DNA of 64,000 nt. Source: Microlunatus antarcticus (GTDB lineage Bacteria > Actinomycetota > Actinomycetes > Propionibacteriales > Propionibacteriaceae). Position numbers and translations under genes: made by a program. The first letter of the stretch is position 1. The number at the start of each line of letters is the position of its first letter. Of the stretch, positions 35,514 to 44,676 are shown piece after piece. The DNA lies in the NCBI RefSeq assembly GCF_014193425.1, contig NZ_JACHZG010000001.1:3348001-3412000 (forward strand), in the 5' to 3' direction. The notes beneath the pieces are model-generated. The model was not told the DNA's origin and made no database searches. It saw only the letters and a program-made list of their open reading frames with translations.

Positions 35514-36719
35514 GTGACCACGGCCGCAGCACCCCCGGCGCGCGGGCTCTCGGCGCTGGTCCTCGGGCTCAGCCTGCTGGTCGTCGCCGCGAACCTGCGC
35601 CCCACCCTCACCGCGCTCGGCCCGGTCATCGCGCTCGTCGGCGCCGACACCGGGCTCAGCCCGTCCGCGCTCGGCGTGCTCGGCTCGGTCCCGCTGCTCG
35701 CCTTCGCCGTCGTGTCGCCGTTCGTCCAGCTGGCCAGCCGCCGCTGGGGACCGGACCACACCGTCTTCGGCGCCATGGTCGTCATGCTCGCGGCGACCGT
35801 CCTGCGCTCGCTGCCCGGCCCGACCCTGACGCTCTGGGCGGGCACCATCGCCCTCGGCGCCGGCATCGCCGTGTGCAACGTGCTGGTCCCCGCCCTGGTC
35901 AAGCGCGACTTCCCGCGCGAGGTGCCGCTGATGACGGGCGCGTACACGGCGACGCTCAGCCTGTCCGCCGCACTGGCCTCGGGACTGGCCCTGCCGATCG
36001 CCGAGATCGGCGGCTGGCGCCTGGGCATCGGGGTGTGGGGGGTCGTCGGTGTGCTCGCCCTGGTGGCGTGGCTGCCCCGCCTGCGGGGGCACTCGCGCGA
36101 CGCCGCGGTCCCGGACCCCCTGCCCGGGGCGCCCGCCCGTACGGCCACGTCGGTGTGGCGCTCACCGCTCGCGTGGCAGGTGACCGCCTTCATGGGGACG
36201 CAGGCGATCTTCTTCTACCTGATGGTCACCTGGCTGCCGAGCATCGAGGTGGCCCGCGGGGTCAGTCCGGTCCGGGCCGGCTGGGACCTGTTCCTCTTCC
36301 AGGCCACCGGCATCGCGGGCGGCCTGCTGGTCTCGCTCGCCATGCGTGGCCGACGCGACCACCGCCTCGCCGGGGTCGCCGTGAGCCTCGGCATGGCGGT
36401 CTCGATGCTGGGGCTGCTGCTCCTGCCCGGCCTCGACGCGCTCTGGCTGGTCGTCGCGGGCCTGAGCAGCGGGGCCTCGCTCGTCGTGGCCCTCACGTTC
36501 GTGGCCGAGCGGAGCCGGAGCACCGCCGACGCGGCCCGGCTCTCCGGCATGGTGCAGAGCGTGGGCTACCTGCTCGGGATCATCGGGCCGATCGGCGCGG
36601 GCGCCCTGTTCCAGGCGACCGGCGCGTGGGGCTCGACGCTCGTCGCCGTGGTCGTGGTCAACCTCGTCCAGCTCGTCGTCTCGCTGTTCGCGGGGCGCGA
36701 CGCGTACGTGAAATCGTGA
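35514..36719 (+). CDS. MFS transporter, CynX/NimT family
   Basis: A 401-residue carrier with twelve predicted helices. It starts with LVVAANLRPTLTALGPVI, the CynX/NimT signature (NLRP), and has the first intracellular loop ASRRWGPDHTVF. GTG 35514 gives a short cytoplasmic N-terminus; the longer open frame upstream overlaps the divergent racemase promoter. It probably imports the imino acid or related organic anion used by the flanking enzymes. Four bases separate its stop from the following reductase gene. Confidence 0.9.
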   Translation: MTTAAAPPARGLSALVLGLSLLVVAANLRPTLTALGPVIALVGADTGLSPSALGVLGSVPLLAFAVVSPFVQLASRRWGPDHTVFGAMVVMLAATVLRSLPGPTLTLWAGTIALGAGIAVCNVLVPALVKRDFPREVPLMTGAYTATLSLSAALASGLALPIAEIGGWRLGIGVWGVVGVLALVAWLPRLRGHSRDAAVPDPLPGAPARTATSVWRSPLAWQVTAFMGTQAIFFYLMVTWLPSIEVARGVSPVRAGWDLFLFQATGIAGGLLVSLAMRGRRDHRLAGVAVSLGMAVSMLGLLLLPGLDALWLVVAGLSSGASLVVALTFVAERSRSTADAARLSGMVQSVGYLLGIIGPIGAGALFQATGAWGSTLVAVVVVNLVQLVVSLFAGRDAYVKS

Positions 36720-36723
36720 CGTC

Positions 36724-37671
36724 GTGACCCTCCCCCACCTCGACGCCGCCGCCGTCCTCGCCCTCGGTCCGGCCGGTGCGTCCGACGCGATGCAGCAGGC
36801 GCTGCGCGACGGGCTCGACCCGTCGGCGACCGTGCCGCGCTCGTTCGTCGACGTGCCCGCGGGCGAGCTCATCGTCATGCCGGCGGCGGGCGCGCGCCAC
36901 GTCGGGGTCAAGCTCGTCGGCGTCGCCCCCGGCAACGCCGCGCGCGGGCTGCCCCGCATCGGCGCGGTCTTCGTCCTCTTCGACGCCGAGACGATGCAGC
37001 CGGTCGCGACGCTCGACGGGACCGCGCTCACCACGCTCCGCACCCCGGCCACGAGCATCGTCGGGCTCCGCCCGTGGCTGCGTCGTGCCGAAGGGCCGCA
37101 GCGGGTCGTCGTCTTCGGCGCCGGACCCCAGGGCGTCGGGCACGTCGACGCGCTCGCCGCCGAGGTAACCCTCGGCGCCGTCACCTTCGTGGTCCGGACG
37201 CCCGGCCGGGTGGCGCTGCCGAGCGAAGGTCCCGCCGCCGGCGCGACCGTGCTCGCCACCGACGACCCGGGGGTCGCCGAGGCGCTCCGGACCGCCGACG
37301 TCGTCGTCTGCGCGACCACGGCCCGTACACCGGTCTTCGACTCGTCGCTGCTGGGCGGTCACGTTCTCGTCGCGGCGGTCGGGTCGCACGAGGCCGAGGC
37401 CGCCGAGGTCGACGTCGCGTTCGCCGGCTCCGCCACCGTCGTGGTGGAGGACGTGGCCACCGCGCTGCGCGAGTGCGGCGACGTCGTCCAGGCCGTGGCC
37501 GCCGGCGCCGTCGTGGCGGCCGACCTGGTCCCCCTCGCGTCGGTGGCCCGCGGCGAGGCGGGGGCCTCGGCGGGCCGGGTGCTGTTCAAGGGCAGCGGGA
37601 TGGCCTGGCAGGACCTCGTCGTCGCGGAGGCCGTGCTCGACCACGCCCGCGCGACGACGTCGTCGCACTAG
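36724..37671 (+). CDS. Ornithine cyclodeaminase/mu-crystallin family protein (probable pyrroline-2-carboxylate reductase)
   Basis: A 315-residue OCD-family Rossmann enzyme. The NAD(P)H site VVVFGAGPQGVGH is preceded by the substrate-domain segment LDGTALTTLRTPATS (conserved Arg/Thr) and followed by ADVVVCATTARTPVF. True ornithine cyclodeaminases keep a specific Asp; here the family context favours ketimine reduction. With the Ser-Cys racemase homolog 1.3 kb away it completes a two-step path: trans-3-hydroxyproline to pyrroline-2-carboxylate to L-proline. GTG 36724 is 4 bases after the MFS stop, so the genes are cotranscribed. Confidence 0.88.
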   Translation: MTLPHLDAAAVLALGPAGASDAMQQALRDGLDPSATVPRSFVDVPAGELIVMPAAGARHVGVKLVGVAPGNAARGLPRIGAVFVLFDAETMQPVATLDGTALTTLRTPATSIVGLRPWLRRAEGPQRVVVFGAGPQGVGHVDALAAEVTLGAVTFVVRTPGRVALPSEGPAAGATVLATDDPGVAEALRTADVVVCATTARTPVFDSSLLGGHVLVAAVGSHEAEAAEVDVAFAGSATVVVEDVATALRECGDVVQAVAAGAVVAADLVPLASVARGEAGASAGRVLFKGSGMAWQDLVVAEAVLDHARATTSSH

Positions 37672-37728
37672 CGCAACACGCGCGGTGAGAGACTGACGAG
37701 GACCGACGCCGAGCCCTCAGGAGCACCC

Positions 37729-39093
37729 GTGACCACCTTTGCCGAGACGACCGACGCCCAGCTGACGGACGCCACGGACGAGGCCACGAGCGGGCCCTCG
37801 AACGCCGAGGTCAGCGCCGCCGACGCGGCGGTCGTCTTCCACTCGTGGTCCAAGCAGGGCGGGCTCAAGCCGCTGCCCCTCGCCGGCGGCTCGGGCACCA
37901 CCGTGTGGGACCACGACGGCAACCACTACCTCGACTTCTCCGGCCAGCTCGTGTTCACGAACATGGGCCACCAGCACCCCAAGATCATCGCGGGCATCAC
38001 CGAGCAGCTGTCCAAGCTCACGACCGTCGCCCCCGCGCACGGGAACGCGACCCGCGCCGAGGCCGCGCGACTGATCCTGCAGCGCGCTCCCGAGGGCTTC
38101 GAGAAGGTCTTCTTCACCGCCGGCGGCGCCGACGCCAACGAGAACGCCATCCGCATGGCGCGCCTGGTCACCGGCCGCGACAAGGTTCTCTCGCGCTACC
38201 GCTCGTACCACGGCAACACCGGCGCGGCCATCGTCGCGACCGGCGACTGGCGCCGCATCCCCAACGAGTACGCCACCGGCCACGTGCACTTCTTCGGCCC
38301 GTTCCTCTACCGCTCGGAGTTCTGGGCGAGCACGCCCGAGGAGGAGTGCGCCCGCGCGCTGCACCACCTCGAGCGGACCGTCCAGGCCGAGGGCCCCGAG
38401 TCGATCGCGGCGATCCTGCTCGAGTCGGTGCCCGGCACCGCCGGGATCATGGTCCCCCCGCCCGGCTACCTGTCCGGGGTCCGCGCGATCTGCGACCGGT
38501 ACGGGATCCTCCTCATCCTCGACGAGGTCATGGCCGGCTTCGGGCGTACGGGCGAGTGGTTCGCCCTCGACGCGCACGACGTCCGCCCCGACCTGATCAC
38601 CTTCGCCAAGGGCGTGAACTCCGGCTACGTCCCCGTCGGCGGCGTGATCATCTCCTCCGACATCGCGCACGCCTTCGACGACCGCGTCTTCCCCGGCGGG
38701 CTGACCTACTCCGGCCATCCCCTCGCCGCGGCCAGCATCGTCGCCACCCAGAAGGCCATGGCCGAGGAGGGTGCGGTCGAGAACGCGAAGCGCGTCGGGC
38801 GGGACCTGCTCGCTCCGGGCCTGGCCGAGCTCGCGGCGAAGCACCCGGTCATCGGCGAGGTCCGCGGCACCGGCGTCTTCTGGGCCCTCGATCTCGTCAA
38901 GGACCCCCAGACGCGCGAGCCGCTCGCGACCGCCACCGTCGCGGGGATCAAGTCCGACCTCATCAGCCGCGGCATGCTGCCCTTCGCCACCGACAACCGC
39001 ATCCACGTCGTCCCGCCGCTCAACGTCAGCGACGACGAGGTCGCCCAGGCGCTCGAGCTGTACGACGCGGCGCTCACCGCCTTCGAGGGCTGA
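37729..39093 (+). CDS. Class III (omega-type) aminotransferase
   Basis: A 454-residue PLP enzyme of the acetylornithine/GABA/beta-alanine-pyruvate group. VFFTAGGADANENAIRMAR binds the cofactor phosphate (in part: GGADANENA), LILDEVMAGFGRTG contains the Asp that pairs with the pyridine nitrogen, and FAKGVNSGYVPVG carries the Schiff-base Lys. A 30-residue acidic lead precedes the fold. It transfers amino groups from amines or omega-amino acids to a 2-oxo acid such as pyruvate. GTG start; 57 bases after the OCD gene, same direction. Confidence 0.92.
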   Translation: MTTFAETTDAQLTDATDEATSGPSNAEVSAADAAVVFHSWSKQGGLKPLPLAGGSGTTVWDHDGNHYLDFSGQLVFTNMGHQHPKIIAGITEQLSKLTTVAPAHGNATRAEAARLILQRAPEGFEKVFFTAGGADANENAIRMARLVTGRDKVLSRYRSYHGNTGAAIVATGDWRRIPNEYATGHVHFFGPFLYRSEFWASTPEEECARALHHLERTVQAEGPESIAAILLESVPGTAGIMVPPPGYLSGVRAICDRYGILLILDEVMAGFGRTGEWFALDAHDVRPDLITFAKGVNSGYVPVGGVIISSDIAHAFDDRVFPGGLTYSGHPLAAASIVATQKAMAEEGAVENAKRVGRDLLAPGLAELAAKHPVIGEVRGTGVFWALDLVKDPQTREPLATATVAGIKSDLISRGMLPFATDNRIHVVPPLNVSDDEVAQALELYDAALTAFEG

Positions 39094-39107
39094 GCGACCC
39101 GCCTCGG

Positions 39108-41189
39108 CTAGCCGGCGCCGACCGTGGCCGGGGCGAGCGCCGACACCTCGGGCTTCCCCCAGGCCGCACCGGCCCGGGCGCCCTCGGCCGCCGCGTCGAG
39201 CAGGTGCCGCGGAGCGAGCGCGTCACCGACCTTGACGATCTCCAGGTCCGGCGCCGCGGCGGCGAGCTCGGCGCTGAGCGCGTCGGCCGAGCGCCGTACG
39301 CCGGCGAGCACAACCAGGTCCACACGGCCCGCCGGTCGGCGGAGGTCGGACTCGAGGTCGACGAGCGACCAGGACGTGCCGTCGTGGTCCGGGCCGACCG
39401 AGTCGACCAGCTCGACACCGGCCAGCTTGAGGCGGCGCCGGACGAACCAGACCTGCGTCGGGTCCACCTCCGCCGCGACGGACGTCAGGCTCGTGGCCAG
39501 CCGTACGGTCCACCCGGCGGCGGCGAGCGCCTCGGCGGCGGTCGGGGCGACGAACCCGCCTTCGTCGTCGACGACCAGCGCGACCGCGCCGGCCTCCTCG
39601 GGGCTCGGGGTGCGGGCGACGACCGTGTCGGCGTCGACCACGGTCGAGGGGGCGCCCGTCACCCAGGAGGGCCAGCGCGGGGCGGAGCCGGACGCGATGA
39701 CGACGGAGTCGGGCTCGAGCGCCAGCACGTCGTCGACGGTGGGCGAGGTCCGCAGCCGCACGTCGACACCGGTTTCCGCCAGCCGTTCGACCAGCCAGTC
39801 GAGGTAGAGGCCCCACCGTTCGCGGCCCGGCCGGCGCCCCGCCAGCTCGGCGCGGCCGCCGATCCGGTCGCCCTGCTCGAAGAGGGTCACGCTGCTCCCC
39901 CGCTCGGCCGCCCGGAACGCGGCCTCCGCGCCGGCGACACCGCCGCCGATCACCACGACCCGCCGGTGCTGGGTCGGACCGACGGCGCCGGTGCCCGGGT
40001 CGAGGCCCAGGTCGACCTCCGGCTCGCGGATCCCGGGGTTGACCGAGCACCACATGGGCCTGCCCTGGTAGAGCCGGCCGATGCAGCCCTCGTTGAGGCT
40101 GATGCAGGGTCGCGGGGTCCGGCCGGCGGCGTACGTGCGCGGAAGGTCGGGGTCGGCGATCAGCGCGCGCGTCATGGCGACCAGGTCGACGCCGTCGCGG
40201 ACCAGGGCCTCCTCGGCGTGGTCGGCGTCGAGGATGCGCCCGGCGACGAGGGTCGCGACCCCCGTCGCGCGGCGCAGGCGACCCGCGTGCGGGCCGTTCA
40301 CGTTCTCGCCCAGCTCGTCGCCGGGCACGAAGACCGAGCTGCTGCGCACCGTGTAGCCGGTGCCGCCGGAGACGCTGAGCAGGTCGACCGCACCGTTCGC
40401 GGTCATCCCCTGCGCCACCTCGACGAGCTCGGCGTCGGTCATGCCGGCGCCCTCGAGCAGCCCGTGGTAGGCCGACATCCGGAAGCCCACGAGGAAGTCC
40501 TCCGAGGTCCAGGCGCGCACCGCGGCGAGCACCTCGCGACCGAATCGCAGCCGGTTCTCGAAGCTGCCGCCGTAGCGGTCGGTGCGGTCGTTCACGTAAG
40601 GGTCGTAGAACTGCTCGATCAGGTGTCCGCCGTGCGAGGTGACCTCGGCCCCGTCCCAGCCCAGCTCCATCAGGCGCCGCGCCGAGTGGCCGAAGCGGTC
40701 GACCAAGACAGCGATCTCGGCCTCGCTCAGCACCGCCGGGACCTCGCGGTGCACGCCCTCGGGCAGGTCGGAGGCCGCCTTGAGCGCGACGCCGGAGTGC
40801 CAGGAGTTGCCGCGGCGCCCCATGTGCGTCATCTGCGCCATGGTCAGCGCGCCGTGGGCGTGCACGCGGTCGGCGAGCTGGCGCAGCAGCGCGTCGTTGC
40901 GGGGGTCCCACAGCGAGATCGACCCGTACGACGCCGCGCTCTCCGGGTCCACCGAGGCCGACCCGAACGTCATGACCAGGCCGACGCCGCCCGCGGCCTT
41001 GCGGACGTGGTAGTCGACCTCCGCCTGGGTGAGCAGACCGTCGTGGCCCCAGCCCGTCGAGTGCGGCGTCGAGGTGATCCGGTTGCGGACCGTCTTGCCG
41101 CGCAGCCGGAACGGCGAGAACAGGGTCGGCCAGCGCAGCGCGCCCGCGGAGCCGGCGAACGAACCGGAGGCAGTGTCGTGGACGGTCAT
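39108..41189 (-). CDS. OYE-type FMN/4Fe-4S/FAD oxidoreductase (2,4-dienoyl-CoA reductase / N-methylproline demethylase family)
   Basis: A 693-residue three-part enzyme like trimethylamine dehydrogenase. An N-terminal Old Yellow Enzyme barrel (LFSPFRLRGKTVRNRI, then HGGHLIEQFYDPYVNDRTDRYGG, in part) is followed by the cluster motif CISLNEGC...C around residues 366-385, then an FAD fold VVIGGGVAGAEAAFRA and a second nucleotide fold. Members reduce dienoyl-CoA or N-demethylate betaines and N-methylproline. In this imino-acid neighbourhood, and divergent from a GntR gene, demethylation of a proline betaine is the better guess. It converges on the aminotransferase gene, 14 bases apart. Confidence 0.88.
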   Translation of the reverse strand: MTVHDTASGSFAGSAGALRWPTLFSPFRLRGKTVRNRITSTPHSTGWGHDGLLTQAEVDYHVRKAAGGVGLVMTFGSASVDPESAASYGSISLWDPRNDALLRQLADRVHAHGALTMAQMTHMGRRGNSWHSGVALKAASDLPEGVHREVPAVLSEAEIAVLVDRFGHSARRLMELGWDGAEVTSHGGHLIEQFYDPYVNDRTDRYGGSFENRLRFGREVLAAVRAWTSEDFLVGFRMSAYHGLLEGAGMTDAELVEVAQGMTANGAVDLLSVSGGTGYTVRSSSVFVPGDELGENVNGPHAGRLRRATGVATLVAGRILDADHAEEALVRDGVDLVAMTRALIADPDLPRTYAAGRTPRPCISLNEGCIGRLYQGRPMWCSVNPGIREPEVDLGLDPGTGAVGPTQHRRVVVIGGGVAGAEAAFRAAERGSSVTLFEQGDRIGGRAELAGRRPGRERWGLYLDWLVERLAETGVDVRLRTSPTVDDVLALEPDSVVIASGSAPRWPSWVTGAPSTVVDADTVVARTPSPEEAGAVALVVDDEGGFVAPTAAEALAAAGWTVRLATSLTSVAAEVDPTQVWFVRRRLKLAGVELVDSVGPDHDGTSWSLVDLESDLRRPAGRVDLVVLAGVRRSADALSAELAAAAPDLEIVKVGDALAPRHLLDAAAEGARAGAAWGKPEVSALAPATVGAG

Positions 41190-41227
41190 CAGCGGGCTCC
41201 TTGGACGGCGGTCCTTCGGATCCTAGA

Positions 41228-41237
41228 TGTGATCACA
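41228..41237. promoter_or_regulatory. GntR-type operator between OYE and gntR genes
   Basis: The perfect palindrome TGTGATCACA lies in the 83-base divergent gap, 35 bases before the GntR ATG and 38 bases before the OYE start. It matches the usual TGTnnnACA-like half-site pattern of FCD-class GntR proteins and can control both genes. Confidence 0.65.
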
Positions 41238-41272
41238 GATCAGAAGCAAGCCCCGTCAGGTACGGTCTGCTC

Positions 41273-41968
41273 ATGACCCTGGCTCCCCTCGGCGAGACCT
41301 CGCTGGTGACCGACCGGGTCTACGGCGCCATCCGTGAGGGCATCCGCAGTGGCGAGATCGCGGCCGGGTCACGGCTCCGGCTGCGCGACCTCGCCGCCCA
41401 GCTCGGCACCAGCCCGATGCCGGTCCGGGAGGCGATCGGCCGGCTCGAGCAGAACGGCCTCGTCGTCCGGACCCCGCACCGCGGCGCGGTCGTCGCCGAC
41501 CTCACGCCGGCGGAGCTCGCGCACGTCTACGCCACCCGGCTCCTGCTCGAGGTGGAGGCGACCCGCCTGGGGTGCCGCTCCGTCGCGGCCGAAGACGTCG
41601 CCCGGATGCGCGTGGCGGACGAGCGGATGCGGGCGGCCGTCGCCGCCGGCCGGGTCAGCGAGGCCCTGGACGCCGACGAGGAGCTCCTCTCGGTCCTCTA
41701 CGCCGCGGGCGGCAACCCCGTGCTCGTCGGCCTGGTCGAGGACCTGTGGCAGCGGTGCCGCGCCTTCAAGCTGCTGGGTGCCGACGGCGCCGGTTCGCTC
41801 CACCCCGACCACGGGGCGTGGTCGACCCAGCGCCGCCTGCTCGAGGCGGTCGAGGCGCGCGACGTCGAGGCGGCGGTCGCGGTCACCCGCGAGTCGCTGG
41901 AGTCGTCGCAGGAGCGGATCCGGGTGATGCTCGCCGAGAGCCCCGGCGACCCGCGCCAGCCGCACTAG
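41273..41968 (+). CDS. GntR family regulator, FCD class
   Basis: A 231-residue regulator. The N-terminal winged helix has IREGIRSGEIAAGSRLRLRDLA and GTSPMPVREAIGRLEQNGLV, the GntR signature (quoted in part), and the C-terminal all-helical FCD domain has the acidic and His residues of a metal/ligand pocket. ATG 41273 starts the protein; the frame upstream crosses the operator. It is divergent from the OYE gene and most likely controls it and itself. Its 3' end overlaps the convergent HupE-like gene by 86 bases. Confidence 0.92.
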   Translation: MTLAPLGETSLVTDRVYGAIREGIRSGEIAAGSRLRLRDLAAQLGTSPMPVREAIGRLEQNGLVVRTPHRGAVVADLTPAELAHVYATRLLLEVEATRLGCRSVAAEDVARMRVADERMRAAVAAGRVSEALDADEELLSVLYAAGGNPVLVGLVEDLWQRCRAFKLLGADGAGSLHPDHGAWSTQRRLLEAVEARDVEAAVAVTRESLESSQERIRVMLAESPGDPRQPH

Positions 41969-43259
41969 CCGCGCCGGAGCGGCGGACCTGCAGGAGCGCC
42001 ACGACCCAGAGCACGACGACGACCAGGACGGCCACGGAACCGAGCCGGTCGGCGAGGTCGGCGACCGGGTTCGCCACCCCAAGACGCGCCAGGACCCAGC
42101 CGATCGCCGCGACCCCGGTGAGGGCGGCCGCGCCGACGCGCAGGGTGCTGTAGCGACCTGCCCGCGCCAGCAGGACCAGCGGCGGCAGCACCAGGGCGAC
42201 GACGACGAGCTGCATGAGCTCGATGCCGAGGTTGAAGCCGACCAGCGACAGCACCAGGCGACCGCCGGTGAGGTCGAGCGCGCGGAGGGTCTCGGAGAAG
42301 GCCAGGCCGTGGACGAGCCCGAAGCACCCGGCGACGAGCGCCTCGCGCCCGGGGAACAGCGGCCGTCCGGCGTGCACGGCGGCGACCAGGATGCTCACCG
42401 CGATCAGCACCTCGACGGCCTGCTGCGGGACGGGCACGCCGATCGCACCCGCAGCGAGGGTGACCGAGTGCCCGAACGTGAAGGCGAGGGTGATGCGGGC
42501 GATCCGACCGAGCGCCGAGCGCGCTGTGACCGGACCGCCCCACCGACGCGGACCCGACGCGGAGACCAGCAACGGGGCCGGCAGGAGCAGGGTGAGCAGG
42601 AACAGCTGGTGGTCGGTGCCCTCACGGATGTGCTGGATCCCGAGAACCACCATGCTGGTGAGGCCCCGGAGGTCGCTGCCCGACCCGAGGTCCACGTGCA
42701 GCGGCACCACCGTGCCCGTGACCGTGTCGCGCACGACGGTGCCGACCTCGTACGGGGCCGAGACCTGCCCGCCCGACCAGTCGGAGCTGACGGTCACGAT
42801 CACGGTGTGGGTCGCGACGCGGTCGACCACCGCGTCGTAGCCGAGGTCGAACGAGCGCACGTCGGCCCCCGCCGGCGGGGTGAGGGTGAGCAGCACGCGC
42901 ACCTCCCGGTAGAGCCCCGTCGTCCGGGCGTCCCCGGCCCCCGAGACGGTCGGGGCACCCGCGACGACCGACCACGCCCGACCGTCGTCGCTGGTCGGGC
43001 GTACGTGGGCCACGAGGTAGGCGTCGATCGCCGAGGCCTGGGCGGTGACCGCGGCCTCGGAGGCGTCGCCGAGGTCGAGGCCGCTCGCCGCCGTCAGGTC
43101 GTCGACGGGGATGGAGACCTGCGCCTCGACCGCGTCCGCACCGACCACGAGCTGCACCGTCGAGGTGGGCAGCACGTGCGCGGACGCGGTGCCCGTCCCC
43201 AGGACGAGCACCACGAACGCCAGCGACACCGCCGCCAGGGCGCGGGTGAGCGTCCGCAT
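41883..43259 (-). CDS. HupE/UreJ-like membrane permease with N-terminal extracytoplasmic domain
   Basis: A 458-residue protein. A Sec signal peptide ends ASAHVLP, then comes an extracytoplasmic beta-rich domain of about 200 residues, then about seven helices with the HupE_UreJ_2 motifs GIQHIREGTDHQLFLLTLL and AFTFGHSVTLAAG, whose histidines probably bind metal. Relatives carry nickel, cobalt or copper-like ions or assist metalloprotein maturation; the substrate is not known. ATG 43259 shares one base with the stop of the DUF3500 gene (TGATG), so they form a two-gene operon. The basic C-terminal tail overlaps the gntR 3' end on the other strand. Confidence 0.85.
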   Translation of the reverse strand: MRTLTRALAAVSLAFVVLVLGTGTASAHVLPTSTVQLVVGADAVEAQVSIPVDDLTAASGLDLGDASEAAVTAQASAIDAYLVAHVRPTSDDGRAWSVVAGAPTVSGAGDARTTGLYREVRVLLTLTPPAGADVRSFDLGYDAVVDRVATHTVIVTVSSDWSGGQVSAPYEVGTVVRDTVTGTVVPLHVDLGSGSDLRGLTSMVVLGIQHIREGTDHQLFLLTLLLPAPLLVSASGPRRWGGPVTARSALGRIARITLAFTFGHSVTLAAGAIGVPVPQQAVEVLIAVSILVAAVHAGRPLFPGREALVAGCFGLVHGLAFSETLRALDLTGGRLVLSLVGFNLGIELMQLVVVALVLPPLVLLARAGRYSTLRVGAAALTGVAAIGWVLARLGVANPVADLADRLGSVAVLVVVVLWVVALLQVRRSGAASAAGAGRRGSRRASPGSAPATTPATRG

Positions 43260-44521
43260 CAGCTCCTCGTGCCGCCGTAGTCCGTGGTCCGGTCGCGCCA
43301 CACCGAGTGCGGGTGGTTGCCGGCGAGCACGATGCCGTGCTGCATCGAGAACTCGATCCACACCGACGGACCGTCGATGCGGACGTAGTCGTTCTGCTCG
43401 GTGAGGGCGACGGTGCCCGCGTACGCCACGTAGGTGTCGGCGAGCTCGTCCGAGTACCGGGCCAGGATCGTCTTCGCATCGGCGTCGGCGATGTCCTCGA
43501 CGTACGAGGCGATCGCGGCGGTCACGAGCTTCTGCTGGGCCGCCGAGAACTCGGAGACCTGTACGCCCTCCTTCGACGTCGGGAAGGCCCAGTCCTTGCC
43601 CGGCGTGAGGACCAGGTCGGTGAACGTGTCGCTCAGCTTCGCCTTCGCCAGCTGGTCGGCGCCCAGGCCGGTGAGCAGCGCCGTGAAGGCGGCCTCCTTG
43701 ACCTTCATCGGCTCGTTGGTCCGGCCGTCGAGGTCGAAGGCCCCGTTCGGCTCGATGCCGCGGAACGACGGCGTCGCGCCGGCGAGCTGGCCGTCGGTGT
43801 AGGTGTTCGCGACGGCCAGGTGGTGCCCGCCGAACTGCAGCTCCCACGTCCCCGAGTCCTGCGGGCTGCCGAGGAGGGCCACGTAGTAGTTCTTGCGGCC
43901 GTAGTCGTCGCCCCCGCCGTTCGCCGCGAGATAGTCGTCGGCGTTGAGGTGCTGCTCGATCGCGTCGTAGCCGGTGCCCGTGCCGCTCCCCGTCGCGGCC
44001 TTAATCATCGCCGTGAAGGCGGCGAGCTGGTCCTCGGTGAGGTCGCCGAGGCTGAGCCCGACACGGGACTGGCTGCCCCCGCCTGCGCCGCCCGAACCGC
44101 CCCCGGCGGGCCCACCGCTCGGCATCCCCGACGGGCGTCCCGAACCGTCCCCGTCAGGACCGCCGCTGGGCATCCCGGAGGGCATCCCACCCCCGCCGCC
44201 CGTGCTGCCGCCCAGCAGGCCCTGGGGCAGGTTCGACCAACGCTCGGCGGTCGCCAGGGAGTAGTCGAGCAGCACGGTCGGCTGCTGCTCGGGGGTGAGG
44301 GTCTTGTAGAAAGCCTGGGCGAACGCGGCCACGCTCCCGGCGGCGGCCGCCCCGGTCGCCACCGCGCTCGACGCCGCGGAAGCGGTCGACGAGGCGCTCG
44401 AGCTGGCGGGCCCGATGGTGGAACCGGAGCAGGCGGCGAGTCCGGCGACCGCGACCGGCACGATTCCCAGGAACCAGCGCCGGGACAGGGGGCGTTCTCT
44501 CAGCGAGTTCTTCGATGTCAT
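43259..44521 (-). CDS. DUF3500 family Tat lipoprotein
   Basis: A 420-residue exported protein. The N-terminus has a twin-arginine motif SRRWFLG followed by a hydrophobic stretch and the lipobox LAAC. A Ser/Ala linker and a Gly/Met/Pro-rich stretch with three MPSG repeats (about residues 120-160) precede the rest of the DUF3500 domain, which includes GRKNYYVALLGSP and WELQFGGHHLAVANTY with a conserved His pair. DUF3500 has no firm biochemical role. It is translationally coupled to the HupE-like permease. ATG 44521 is used because it starts the Tat signal; the frame extends upstream without a better start. Confidence 0.87.
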   Translation of the reverse strand: MTSKNSLRERPLSRRWFLGIVPVAVAGLAACSGSTIGPASSSASSTASAASSAVATGAAAAGSVAAFAQAFYKTLTPEQQPTVLLDYSLATAERWSNLPQGLLGGSTGGGGGMPSGMPSGGPDGDGSGRPSGMPSGGPAGGGSGGAGGGSQSRVGLSLGDLTEDQLAAFTAMIKAATGSGTGTGYDAIEQHLNADDYLAANGGGDDYGRKNYYVALLGSPQDSGTWELQFGGHHLAVANTYTDGQLAGATPSFRGIEPNGAFDLDGRTNEPMKVKEAAFTALLTGLGADQLAKAKLSDTFTDLVLTPGKDWAFPTSKEGVQVSEFSAAQQKLVTAAIASYVEDIADADAKTILARYSDELADTYVAYAGTVALTEQNDYVRIDGPSVWIEFSMQHGIVLAGNHPHSVWRDRTTDYGGTRS

Positions 44522-44676
44522 GCCGCGGACGGTAGTGAGCGAACCTGGCTGGATTCTTGGCGCTCCTGTGCGTCGGCTGTGCCGATCGACCGAGACCAGT
44601 CGCACACGACCGACCCCCGTGAGACCCAGGTCACCCCGCCGGGTTACCGTCGGCTCAGCGCTGCACCTGCTGGAGC

